A DNA stretch of 13,779 bases from an uncultured Saprospiraceae bacterium. GTDB lineage: Bacteria; Bacteroidota; Bacteroidia; Chitinophagales; Saprospiraceae. The stretch spans positions 1 through 13,779 of the forward strand of contig CAKUWM010000047.1 in the NCBI GenBank assembly GCA_934699305.1. The letters run 5' to 3'. This document shows positions 6,589 through 13,779 of the stretch, in pieces (positions within the stretch are counted from its first letter, which is position 1; every line of letters starts with the position of its first letter). The translations under genes and the position numbers were made by a program. Under the pieces are notes generated by a model, which was not told the origin of the DNA, searched no databases, and worked only from the letters and a program-made list of their open reading frames with translations.

Positions 6589-8327
6589 ATTCCTCCGAAA
6601 TATTCCATGGCAGATATGAACTCCTGCTTAGAGTCGGGAGCGGAGGCTTCTCTGAGGTTTGGAAGGCGCTTGATATGCGTTCGGGCATTGAAGTTGCCAT
6701 TAAAATTTTTCGCAAACAAGACCAAGAAGGGATCCAGTTGTGTCGGGATGAATTTTTGAAAACTTACGAATTTCAACACCCTAACATTCTTACGCCATTT
6801 CACTTTGATGTGGATGATGATCGACCCTACCTCATCATGAAGTTTATTACCAATGGTACCTTATCTGAAAAGCTGGGCCAATTGAGCTTTTCTCAGATTA
6901 ATACACTCATAAGCCAGTTGTCATCAGCACTCCATTACCTGCACACCCTCCCCGAACCGGTGATACACGGAGACATTAAGCCGGATAACATATTAATTGA
7001 TGAGAAAGGAAATTTCTTATTAACTGATTTTGGAATATCTACCAAATTAATTCAAAAATTCACACAAACAATGGTCGCCGACCCATTTGCTGAATCAGGC
7101 AAAGGCGTTACTCCTATGGCATACCGAAGCCCCGAGACCTTTAAATATAAAAATTGGGCAGTGAGTGAACTTAGCCCAAAGTCTGATATTTGGTCAGCCG
7201 GTGTCACCCTCTTTCAAACAATCTATGATGCTCTCCCATTCAATGGCGAAGGCGGCTTGGGTCAGCTAATTATGATGAAAAGTGGACACAATGATCTAAA
7301 AGATATCCTTGACCTCGGCGATGATGAATTTTCAGCCTTTCATAATCTGTTACTTGCTACTTTGCAGTTGGAGCCTGCAATGCGCCCTGATGTGTTTGAT
7401 TGCCGGGAAGAGGATGTTGAATCAATTTCTTTAAGATATGAGACAAGGCCTATCGAGGACCTTCCTCTTACCGAGAAGACAGTCACACCAATTGCAAAAA
7501 AAAGAGAATCCAAATACTGGATTTACGTTCTACTGTTTGCTCTAATCGCTTCTGGTATCATCATCGGTATGACCTTTTACAACCAAAGCCCGGAAGGAAC
7601 TATCTCGACTAAAAATGCCAATCCCGAGGTTGTAGTGATAGACGACGATACTATTAATCGCCTTTCTGATAAGCCAGCATCTCTTGCTATCGATGCTCAA
7701 CCTCCTACAATGAAGACATCCGAAATGAATCAAAGTAAAATGTCGTCAATCCGTGAACAACCCAACACCATAACTCCAACCAATGAAAACCGGTTGCCGA
7801 CTACCAACAATAATGCATTAAAAACTCCTACAGTGACCATTCCGACGAATCAACCAAAAGACAACCCGGTCTCATCATCTCCACCTATTGTTGAAGAATC
7901 TACTCCGGTAAACTCTGTTCAGGATGTATCCAATACAGAAACTACTAAGCCAATATCAGTTCCATCAAAAACTACTTCCAAAGTCGCCATCATTAAGCCC
8001 AATATACCTATTCCAATGGCTCTTAACGAAGACATCAACAATGGCGACAATCATCCTGCCGGAAGCAAAATAGCCTTCATTATAACCCGTAATATTGAGT
8101 CTTATGATCAGATTTTCCTCCAAAAAGGTCAAGTGGTCTATGCTACAGTAAAAAGAAGCAGTAAAAATAAAATAAGCATCCGCTTTCTCGAAATATATTC
8201 TAACGGTGGAACAAAATTGAAAAGCCTGAATCTCGATAACTTTGAAATTAATGTGGGGTCAGATAAGAAAGGCAAAGTATTCACGCCTGTCACATCGGCA
8301 TATCAGAAAAATGTACAAATACAATAA
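6585..8327 (+). CDS. Membrane Hanks-type Ser/Thr protein kinase (non-RD) with periplasmic C-terminal domain
   Basis: A 580-residue kinase. The cytoplasmic catalytic domain (about 10-275) has VGSGGFSEVW at 17-26, AIK with Lys40, HGDIKPDN at 128-135 with Asp130 and Asn135, DFG at 148-150 and SPE at 182-184. The residue before the catalytic Asp is Gly, not Arg, making it a non-RD kinase that may not need activation-loop phosphorylation. A membrane helix lies at about 311-331. Outside it, a low-complexity stretch rich in Pro, Thr, Ser and Asn (about 335-475) acts as a spacer, ending in a beta-rich domain at about 476-580 (MALNEDIN, GQVVYATVKRS, KISIRFLEIYSNGG). That last domain loosely recalls the C-terminal domain of Bacteroides conjugation protein TraM, but the match is weak. 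The GTG start at 6585 overlaps the phosphatase stop (GTGA), so kinase and phosphatase are made together. The ligand sensed in the periplasm is unknown. Confidence 0.9.
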   Translation: MNSSEIFHGRYELLLRVGSGGFSEVWKALDMRSGIEVAIKIFRKQDQEGIQLCRDEFLKTYEFQHPNILTPFHFDVDDDRPYLIMKFITNGTLSEKLGQLSFSQINTLISQLSSALHYLHTLPEPVIHGDIKPDNILIDEKGNFLLTDFGISTKLIQKFTQTMVADPFAESGKGVTPMAYRSPETFKYKNWAVSELSPKSDIWSAGVTLFQTIYDALPFNGEGGLGQLIMMKSGHNDLKDILDLGDDEFSAFHNLLLATLQLEPAMRPDVFDCREEDVESISLRYETRPIEDLPLTEKTVTPIAKKRESKYWIYVLLFALIASGIIIGMTFYNQSPEGTISTKNANPEVVVIDDDTINRLSDKPASLAIDAQPPTMKTSEMNQSKMSSIREQPNTITPTNENRLPTTNNNALKTPTVTIPTNQPKDNPVSSSPPIVEESTPVNSVQDVSNTETTKPISVPSKTTSKVAIIKPNIPIPMALNEDINNGDNHPAGSKIAFIITRNIESYDQIFLQKGQVVYATVKRSSKNKISIRFLEIYSNGGTKLKSLNLDNFEINVGSDKKGKVFTPVTSAYQKNVQIQ

Positions 8328-8337
8328 ATAAAAAGCT

Positions 8338-8985
8338 ATGAAAAGAATATTTAAATACACATTATTACTCTATTTTCTTTGGTTATGGAACACTAATCTT
8401 GCGGCTCAGGACGGCTTTCAGGCGTCTGTAAATGAAGGATTTGGTATTCGGATTTCAGGTATGACAGAGCTTTGGAAAGGAAATATTATAACGGAGAAGA
8501 TGATAACAGGGGCAGGTGTGGATATCACAGCTACTTACGGAATAAGTGAAAAAATAGGTCTCTATGGCAGTTTTCAACATATTTTTGGAACAAAGCTCAA
8601 TCCTGTCGAAATAGGCTTTCTTATCTATACCAATAGGGTAAGCCATCAGAATCTAAAGGCAGGTTTGAGGTATGTCGGCGGATCCACTTCTTCTAAGTTC
8701 CGTTATACTGTTGAAGCAGGAATTCTAAAGCCAGTGTCGATTGTCCAGCTTTTTCAGGATCAATTTGATAATTATATTGACATGAGACTAAAGGGCATAG
8801 GCTTTTCTTTGGGGGCAGGTGCTGCTTATTTCGCCTCACCTTTTTTGTCTTTGGACTTGACAGCAGGATATGGAATCGGAAAATATAGCTCTTCGGAATT
8901 TCTTGGAATAAAATATAAAGAAAGTCTTCAATGGTCGCAATTGCAGATAACTCTTGGGGCGCATTATCATTTTGCCGGTCGATAA
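8338..8985 (+). CDS. Small outer-membrane beta-barrel protein with signal peptide
   Basis: A 215-residue protein with a signal peptide at about 1-23 (hydrophobic core TLLLYFLWLW, ending NLAAQ), followed by alternating strands typical of an eight-stranded outer-membrane barrel: GFGIRISGMTELW, VDITATYGISEKIGLYGSFQ, NLKAGLRYVGG, FSLGAGAAYFASPFLSLDLT and a closing LQITLGAHYHFAGR. No catalytic motif is visible. The start codon lies only 10 bases after the membrane kinase gene, so the two are co-transcribed. Together with the barrel gene at 466-1338, this places an outer-membrane protein at each end of the signalling/motor cluster, which suggests the machine reaches the outer membrane. This role is inferred. 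Confidence 0.8.
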   Translation: MKRIFKYTLLLYFLWLWNTNLAAQDGFQASVNEGFGIRISGMTELWKGNIITEKMITGAGVDITATYGISEKIGLYGSFQHIFGTKLNPVEIGFLIYTNRVSHQNLKAGLRYVGGSTSSKFRYTVEAGILKPVSIVQLFQDQFDNYIDMRLKGIGFSLGAGAAYFASPFLSLDLTAGYGIGKYSSSEFLGIKYKESLQWSQLQITLGAHYHFAGR

Positions 8986-9029
8986 AAAGTGATGAATAAC
9001 TACTTATCTAATATTTGAAAAATAACGCA

Positions 9030-9800
9030 ATGAAATCAATTAATACATATTTCCTTTTGGGCCTATTATCCATTATCCTTTTTGGATGTAGCAAGCCGGA
9101 TAAAGATTTTTCACTCATAGATCCTGCTTTTAAAAGGTGCCATCTATCTAAGGTGAGGTTTAATAATCAAACGTGGATAGAAGTGGTCTATAAAGACAAT
9201 TCATCCTTTGAAATTGATAAAGTCTTATATTATCAAAATGGCGTCATCAGGGATGATTGGACAGAAACATATACCTATTCCAATGGTAAAATCTCATCCA
9301 GGTCGGATCAATACAGATCCATTTCTTATCAGTATAATGACCATGGAGATATATCCGTAATTCAAAACTGTAGTGGTAATTCTTGCTGTACCAGTACGTA
9401 TAACTATGAATATAAAACCAATAACTTACCATTCAAAGTAACGACAATATGTGATGACGGTGATAGCGCTATTGAACAATTTGATTACACAAATATTGGA
9501 AACCGCTCCTATTATTATTTTTATCAGGACAAATCAGGAACAAGTGTAAGTTCTTACCAAAAGTTTGTCCAAAATTATATCAACCCACTTTATGAGATAT
9601 ACCCGAATGAAGTAGATTACTATCAAGATAGAATTGTAGAAGATTATAAGGAAAAAAAATTTAAAGAATACCTCATAGATGCAAGTGATTTGAAGCTGAA
9701 ATATTATCCGGCTAAACTAACAGAAGAAATCAGCCAACTGCCCAACTTCACTCCTTTGGAAAACAATGTCTATACATTCGAATACGTGGGTTGTGATTGA
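9030..9800 (+). CDS. Lipoprotein of unknown function with YD/RHS-like strand pattern
   Basis: The first in-frame ATG at 9030 gives a 256-residue protein with a lipoprotein signal, MKSINTYFLLGLLSIILFGC, whose LFGC lipobox puts the lipidated Cys at 20; an upstream TTG at 9015 would only add five polar residues and is not chosen. The mature part has repeated Tyr-rich hairpins (YTYSNGKISSRSDQ, YQYNDHGDISVIQN, YNYEYKTNNLPFKVTT, FDYTNIGNRSYYYFYQ) resembling the YD/RHS-type repeats of Bacteroidota surface lipoproteins. Cys pairs near GNSCC could form a disulphide. It follows the barrel gene after 44 bases and may be the last member of that operon, or independent. I do not know its function; it would be anchored to the outer or inner membrane facing the periplasm, or surface exposed. 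Confidence 0.75.
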   Translation: MKSINTYFLLGLLSIILFGCSKPDKDFSLIDPAFKRCHLSKVRFNNQTWIEVVYKDNSSFEIDKVLYYQNGVIRDDWTETYTYSNGKISSRSDQYRSISYQYNDHGDISVIQNCSGNSCCTSTYNYEYKTNNLPFKVTTICDDGDSAIEQFDYTNIGNRSYYYFYQDKSGTSVSSYQKFVQNYINPLYEIYPNEVDYYQDRIVEDYKEKKFKEYLIDASDLKLKYYPAKLTEEISQLPNFTPLENNVYTFEYVGCD

Positions 9801-9925
9801 CGACTATTGTGTTCCTGGCGTGTGCAACTTTCGTTGAATTGTTCCGACTATGGCCGACAGTATTAGAGTTTACCATTGGTGAAAAATGTGCAAAAAATAA
9901 TTTGTTATATACAAAAAATAAATTA

Positions 9926-9957
9926 TTTACATATTATAAAAAAAATACATATATTTG
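9926..9957 (+). promoter_or_regulatory. Probable Bacteroidota sigma-ABfr type promoter for the GH25 gene
   Basis: TATATTTG at 9950-9957 matches the TAnnTTTG -7 element used by the primary sigma factor of Bacteroidota. A TTTAC at 9926-9930, 19 bases upstream, is in the right place for the weaker -33 element (consensus TTTG). The surrounding sequence is strongly A+T rich. The predicted transcript would begin near 9964, leaving a leader of about ten bases before the ATG at 9975. This marks a likely break between the operon ending at 9800 and the lysozyme gene. Confidence 0.6.
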
Positions 9958-9974
9958 CGGTACAAAATGGATCA

Positions 9975-10835
9975 ATGCCAGCCAAAAAGGAAAAAAATAC
10001 GATACATGCACCGAGGGTCAGAGCCTCTAATAGAAAGCGTGTTGCCAAGTCGGTAACATCGGTAACATCTATGGAGAAAAGGATTATCTTAGGGTCATCT
10101 GTCATCATTTTGATACTCATGGTAAGCCTCCATATTTCGGGATGTTTTAATGATTTGAAGGCATCCAAATTAAATAGAGACTATATCAACTTTCCTGAAT
10201 TTGGGATTCATCTACCTACTTCATATAGCATACATGGATTTGACGTTTCTGTCCATCAGGGGCTGCTCAACTGGGGTTTGTTGGAAAAAGCCGAATCGGG
10301 CAATGTCAAGTTGGACTTTGTTTTTATTAAGGCTACAGAAGGGCGGACCAAAGTAGATCGATATTATAAACACAATTGGCAGCAAGCTAAGAACCATGGT
10401 TTTATAAGAGGTGCATATCATTATCTTTTGCCCAATAAAAGTGGTAAAGATCAAGCCAAACTATTTTTAAAAACGGTTGATTTAGAAGAAGGAGATTTTG
10501 TACCGGTGTGCGATATTGAAGTTACAGCCGGTGTGGATAAGGAGATGATTGAACAATGTGTCCAAGACTGGCTCGATACAGTGGAAGAGACGGTAGGGAA
10601 AAAACCTATTATTTACACTTCTAAAAAGTTTTACGAATCCTATCTTAGTGATTCTTTTTCGGATTATCCGCTTTGGATTGCACATTATTATGTGCCAGGA
10701 TTGGATTTGGAAGACAATAATAAGTGGCATTTTTGGCAGCACAGTGACAAAGCCCGAATAAAAGGCATATCAAAGCGATTAGACTTCAATGTTTTCAACG
10801 GTTCCATGGATGAGCTTAATCTTTTCCGGATATAA
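9975..10835 (+). CDS. Membrane-anchored GH25-family lysozyme (muramidase)
   Basis: A 286-residue glycoside hydrolase family 25 protein, expected to cut the MurNAc-GlcNAc bond of peptidoglycan. Motifs: GFDVSVHQG with Asp90, FVFIKATEG at 116-123, GAYHYLLP at 146-153, the catalytic DIE motif at 180-182, PIIYTS at 211-216, LWIAHY at 233-238 and WHFWQHSD at 251-258. An N-terminal basic tail (about 1-32, many Lys/Arg) precedes a hydrophobic helix at about 36-56, so the enzyme is anchored in the inner membrane with the catalytic domain in the periplasm. The ATG at 9975 lies just after the promoter; longer starts back to TTG 9876 would lie upstream of it. An alternative ATG at 10071 would give a short signal ending in ISGC, a possible lipobox (Cys57 of the longer form), so lipoprotein anchoring cannot be excluded. 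Family length is normal. Confidence 0.88.
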   Translation: MPAKKEKNTIHAPRVRASNRKRVAKSVTSVTSMEKRIILGSSVIILILMVSLHISGCFNDLKASKLNRDYINFPEFGIHLPTSYSIHGFDVSVHQGLLNWGLLEKAESGNVKLDFVFIKATEGRTKVDRYYKHNWQQAKNHGFIRGAYHYLLPNKSGKDQAKLFLKTVDLEEGDFVPVCDIEVTAGVDKEMIEQCVQDWLDTVEETVGKKPIIYTSKKFYESYLSDSFSDYPLWIAHYYVPGLDLEDNNKWHFWQHSDKARIKGISKRLDFNVFNGSMDELNLFRI

Positions 10836-10975
10836 TATGAAGTGTTTTCCAATGTCAATATATGCATAATTCCTCATATTTATAGGGCATTGCAAAATGA
10901 AACTTTTGTGTACAACCCTTTGTTAGTAAAATATAAATACTCAACAAATTTGTGAAATCCTCAAAATAATAAAAT

Positions 10976-11512
10976 ATGAAAAATATTTTAGCGAACCTGC
11001 TCTTTCTAATCTTAACAACTTTTATCATCTCTGCTTCCTCCTGCCACAAAGAAGATCCTGTACCTGACCTCGTTCCCATCACCACCTCGGGAGCGAATAC
11101 GATGGGATTCTATCTCGATGGGATACCAATAAATATCACAGGCGAATATGGTGGTTTTACGCCGAAAGGAGTAACAGGTGGTATCTTCGAAGGAAGAATT
11201 CTATATATATTAGGTGGAGGAGGGGAGCCACGAAGCTCTCTTACTATTTATATACCACTTGATTCTTTAGATCAGAATAATGAATATGTTTTGAACAAGG
11301 GTATATTTCATAACGATGAGGTTTTGTTGATAGATAATGCACCTTTGGGAGGGAATATGTATCAATGTGACTCCCTTCATGCCGGAAAAATAAAAATACT
11401 CAAAATTGCCCAAAACATGGCAGCCGGCACTTTCTACTTCGATGCTGTGAATTCTGAGACAGGTAAGGTCATCCATGTCACCGATGGTCGATTTGACATA
11501 AAGTTTTTTTAA
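10976..11512 (+). CDS. Putative lipoprotein of unknown function
   Basis: A 178-residue protein with a lipoprotein-type signal: Lys-containing N-terminus, hydrophobic core LLFLILTTFIISA, then SSC with the predicted lipidated Cys at 23 followed by HKEDPVPD, a typical Bacteroidota acidic post-Cys region. The mature part is beta-rich: NTMGFYLDGIPINI near the start recalls small Bacteroidota lipoproteins (DUF6252-like) that begin with a 'fgf-vdG' strand, then LTIYIPLDSLDQNNEYVL, and a closing strand pair GTFYFDAVNSETGKVIHVTDGRFDIKF. No enzyme motif is visible. The 140-base gap upstream shows no convincing promoter or terminator. It stands between the lysozyme and mpl genes without tight coupling to either. 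Function unknown. Confidence 0.7.
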   Translation: MKNILANLLFLILTTFIISASSCHKEDPVPDLVPITTSGANTMGFYLDGIPINITGEYGGFTPKGVTGGIFEGRILYILGGGGEPRSSLTIYIPLDSLDQNNEYVLNKGIFHNDEVLLIDNAPLGGNMYQCDSLHAGKIKILKIAQNMAAGTFYFDAVNSETGKVIHVTDGRFDIKFF

Positions 11513-11643
11513 TCAAATAAAATCACATACATATTAATCATCGGGACATCTTGTACATTTGACCATATCGAGTATAGGGAAATGAACATTTTATTCGTTA
11601 TATTGGTTAAACTCATTATTTATCTGACCCAAATTTTATAATC

Positions 11644-12993
11644 TTGAAAATACATTTGATAGCAATAGGTGGCGCCATCATGCACAATCTGGCAATGGAG
11701 CTCCATGACAATGGACATATCGTTACTGGTAGTGATGATGCAATATTTGATCCGGCTTTAAGCCGTCTAAGAGAGAAAGGCATTCTTCCTCCGTCTATGG
11801 GATGGGATACACAGAGGATTCATCCGGGTCTTGACCTTGTTATCTTAGGTATGCACGCCCGAAAGGATAATGTCGAACTCTTGAAAGCACAGGAACTAAA
11901 TCTAAACATACAGTCTTTTCCGGAATTTATGTTCCATCATGCTATGGATAAAACACGTGTTGTTATAGCCGGAAGCCATGGAAAGACAACGACAACATCT
12001 ATGGTTCTTCACCTTCTCAAGACTGCTAAGATGGATGCAGACTTCCTTGTCGGTGCACAATTAGAAGGATTTGGCAACATGGTCAAGCTCTCGAATGCGC
12101 CAATAGCCGTATATGAAGGCGATGAATATACGGCTTCTCCAATCGACCTTCGCCCCAAATTTATGCAATATAAGCCGCATATCACTGTAATTACCGGTAT
12201 CGCATGGGATCACATCAATGTGTTTCCAACCCATCAACTCTATAAACAGCAGTTTGAATTGTTGATAGATGACACTTTAAGCCGTGGTACTCTAATATAT
12301 TATTCCGGAGACAAGGACTTAAAAGAATTAGCTGATGCGCATTGCGGCAAGAAAATAGAATACCGCGCTTTACAATATCAAGTCAATGCAGATGGATGTT
12401 GTATTTTGATAAATGGTCAAAGCATTCCTGTCAACTTCTTTGGCAATCACAACTTTGAAAATATGAGTGCTGCCTATCAGGTCGTCCGCCAGCTTGGCAT
12501 GAGTGATGAGCAATTTATGGAAGGTGTTAGGACAATGCCCGGCCCTGCACGAAGACTTGAAGTCATAAATCACCAGCAGGATCACATTACATATTTTGAC
12601 TTTGCCCACGCTCCATCTAAAGTCGATGCTACCGTAAAGGCTGTCAGAGAAAGACATCCCGATAAGAGGTTAATAGCGGTATTAGAGCTTCACACCTTTT
12701 CCAGTCTGAACAAAGATTTTATCCCTCATTATGCACATACATTGGACAGTACTGATGATGCTATCATCTTTTATAATCCTGAAACTGCATTGGCAAAGCG
12801 CATGGAAATAGCCGAACCCGCATTTCTCGTAGATGCTTTCCAAAGAAAAGATATCCGTGTCATCATGCAGACAGATGAACTCAGGACGACATTGAACGAC
12901 ATTGACAGACACAACAGTGTATTGCTCATTATGACGAGTGGCAACTTCGGTGGTATTGATGTCCGCAAAGAGTTGGGATCATTACAGCAATAA
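11644..12993 (+). CDS. mpl: UDP-N-acetylmuramate:L-alanyl-gamma-D-glutamyl-meso-diaminopimelate ligase (murein recycling)
   Basis: A 449-residue Mur-family ligase, the usual length for Mpl. It joins recycled L-Ala-gamma-D-Glu-meso-DAP tripeptide to UDP-MurNAc with ATP in the cytoplasm, returning wall peptide to peptidoglycan synthesis. Visible motifs: N-terminal UDP-binding HLIAIGGAIMHNLA at 4-17, ATP loop GSHGKTTTT at 110-118, YEGDEY at 157-162, AWDHINVFPT at 187-196, GNHNFENMSAA at 267-277, PARRLEV at 301-307, DFAHAPSK at 319-326 and TSGNFGGID at 431-439. The GAIMHNLA and EGDEY forms, and AHAPSK in place of YAHHP, separate Mpl from MurC. The start is TTG at 11644, since the first beta strand of the UDP-binding fold (MKIHLIAIGG) begins there and no ATG fits. 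The 131-base gap upstream has no clear promoter. The meso-DAP substrate implies DAP-type peptidoglycan. Confidence 0.92.
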   Translation: MKIHLIAIGGAIMHNLAMELHDNGHIVTGSDDAIFDPALSRLREKGILPPSMGWDTQRIHPGLDLVILGMHARKDNVELLKAQELNLNIQSFPEFMFHHAMDKTRVVIAGSHGKTTTTSMVLHLLKTAKMDADFLVGAQLEGFGNMVKLSNAPIAVYEGDEYTASPIDLRPKFMQYKPHITVITGIAWDHINVFPTHQLYKQQFELLIDDTLSRGTLIYYSGDKDLKELADAHCGKKIEYRALQYQVNADGCCILINGQSIPVNFFGNHNFENMSAAYQVVRQLGMSDEQFMEGVRTMPGPARRLEVINHQQDHITYFDFAHAPSKVDATVKAVRERHPDKRLIAVLELHTFSSLNKDFIPHYAHTLDSTDDAIIFYNPETALAKRMEIAEPAFLVDAFQRKDIRVIMQTDELRTTLNDIDRHNSVLLIMTSGNFGGIDVRKELGSLQQ

Positions 12994-13033
12994 ACAACTT
13001 AATCCGGGAATACTCAAATCGATATTATTGCTT

Positions 13034-13750
13034 TTAAGTAGGCTCTCGTACTAAGAGCTGAAATCCATTGCCATGGATGTTGACTATTTCAATATTCTCG
13101 TCTCTTTTGAGGTATTTGCGCAACTTGGTAATAAAGACATCCATACTTCTGGCAGTGAAATAATTGTCTTCTCCCCATATTTTTGTCAAGGCTTCAGAGC
13201 GTTCTAAGACATTGTTCTGTCGCTTGCAGAACATTCTAAGCAACATCGCTTCTTTGGGAGATAGCTTTTCCTCGTCACTCTGATCAGGTGTAAAGGTTAA
13301 GATGCGAAGCGGATAGTTGAAAGTGTACTTGCCAATTGTGTAAGTTGTCATTTCGTCTTCTTGCTCCGCCTTGGGAGCGCTTCGCTTGAGCAACGCCTGA
13401 ATCCGGAGTAACAATTCTTCTGAAGAAAATGGTTTGGTGATATAATCGTCGGCACCGACTCTAAAACCTTGTAAAATATCTTCTTTCATGTTTTTTGCAG
13501 TCAAAAAAATAATCGGCAAACTGTTATCTTTTTCTCGAATCTCGCTTGCCAAGGTAAGTCCATCTTTTCTAGGCATCATGACGTCAAATATGGCGAGATC
13601 ATACTTCATTTTGCGATACAATTCCATACCGGACACACCATCTTTACCAAGGTGAACTTCATAATCATTCATCTCGAGGTAACTCTTTAACACATCACCA
13701 AAATTCTGGTCGTCTTCAACCAATAATATCTTCTGTGTATTTGAACTCAT
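13034..13750 (-). CDS. rprY: OmpR-family response regulator, RprY-like
   Basis: A 238-residue two-component response regulator. The receiver domain (about 6-124) has the acidic pair at 13-14, phospho-acceptor Asp56 in FDVMMPRKDG, Thr84 in FLTAK and Lys106 in ITKPF. The winged-helix DNA-binding domain (about 137-234) shows LSPKEAMLLRMF, the recognition helix region NYFTARSMDVFITKLRKYL and the wing INIHGNGFQL. The receiver (IIFLTAK, GADDYITKPF) and the ARSMDV-ITKLRK-L run closely resemble RprY of Bacteroides, hence the symbol, given with caution; the partner histidine kinase is not in view and may lie beyond the right edge. It converges on mpl with 40 bases between stops and no clear hairpin. 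The start is ATG at 13748-13750 with an A-rich leader, TTAAAAGATATAT, and no recognisable promoter before the window ends. Targets are unknown. Confidence 0.88.
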   Translation of the reverse strand: MSSNTQKILLVEDDQNFGDVLKSYLEMNDYEVHLGKDGVSGMELYRKMKYDLAIFDVMMPRKDGLTLASEIREKDNSLPIIFLTAKNMKEDILQGFRVGADDYITKPFSSEELLLRIQALLKRSAPKAEQEDEMTTYTIGKYTFNYPLRILTFTPDQSDEEKLSPKEAMLLRMFCKRQNNVLERSEALTKIWGEDNYFTARSMDVFITKLRKYLKRDENIEIVNIHGNGFQLLVREPT

Positions 13751-13779
13751 ATATATCTTTTAAAGGTTTATATTTCTTA

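Noticed and set aside
1362..8327. Zorya-type anti-phage defence locus
   Set aside because: The channel pair fits, but there is no ZorC/ZorD/ZorE-like helicase or nuclease, and the anchor lacks the OmpA-like domain of ZorB.
466..8985. Type VI secretion regulatory cluster (PpkA/PppA/Fha)
   Set aside because: Kinase, PP2C and FHA are shared, but no sheath, Hcp, VgrG, ClpV or baseplate gene is in the window.
10051..10070. Nine-base tandem duplication cggtaacat-cggtaacat before the alternative GH25 start
   Set aside because: It merely encodes SVTSVT in the flexible basic tail and is too short to call a regulatory site.
10890..10915. Short inverted repeat CAAAA...TTTTG between the lysozyme and lipoprotein genes
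   Set aside because: A five-pair, mostly A-U stem without a following T run is not a credible terminator.
12994..13033. Possible bidirectional terminator between the convergent mpl and rprY-like genes
   Set aside because: Only ACTTAA/TTAAGT ends pair across about 30 unpaired bases; no GC-rich stem is seen.

Overview
The window comes from a member of the Bacteroidota. The signs are a type IX secretion (T9SS) C-terminal sorting domain at the left edge, AT-rich leaders without strong Shine-Dalgarno sequences, a promoter matching the TAnnTTTG -7 element of this phylum, lipoproteins with short SSC/FGC-type lipoboxes, and an RprY-type response regulator. The class or family cannot be fixed from the sequence alone. 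No RNA gene, insertion sequence, CRISPR array or integration scar was found.

Layout. Positions 1-427 are the 3' end of a T9SS cargo gene. From 466 to 9800 there are nine same-strand genes with short gaps or 4-base overlaps, probably one or two operons. In order they are: an outer-membrane beta-barrel protein; a zinc-ribbon protein with a degenerate FHA domain; a soluble Ser/Thr kinase with a C-terminal FHA domain; a MotB/ExbD-like anchor with one membrane segment; a MotA/TolQ/ExbB-like channel protein; a membrane PP2C phosphatase with a SPOR-like periplasmic domain; a membrane Ser/Thr kinase; a second small outer-membrane barrel; and a lipoprotein. After a recognisable promoter come a membrane-anchored GH25 lysozyme (9975-10835), another lipoprotein (10976-11512) and the murein-recycling ligase gene mpl (11644-12993). 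An rprY-like OmpR-family response regulator lies on the minus strand (13034-13750).

The main interest is 1362-8327. It looks like a compact Hanks-kinase / PP2C / FHA phosphorylation circuit built around a two-gene proton-channel pair of the ExbB-ExbD / MotA-MotB type, with outer-membrane barrels encoded at each end. The inferred picture is an envelope-spanning, ion-driven machine. Its inner-membrane motor would be controlled by threonine/serine phosphorylation, with the phosphatase sensing or docking on peptidoglycan through its SPOR-like domain and the FHA proteins reading the phosphorylated state. The anchor protein has no obvious OmpA-like or ExbD-like periplasmic domain, and no nuclease, helicase, secretion ATPase or TonB-like gene accompanies the pair. 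It therefore does not match Zorya, TonB-ExbBD, Tol-Pal, flagellar or GldLM layouts. Cell-wall genes to the right (GH25 lysozyme, mpl) fit an envelope theme but may simply be neighbours.
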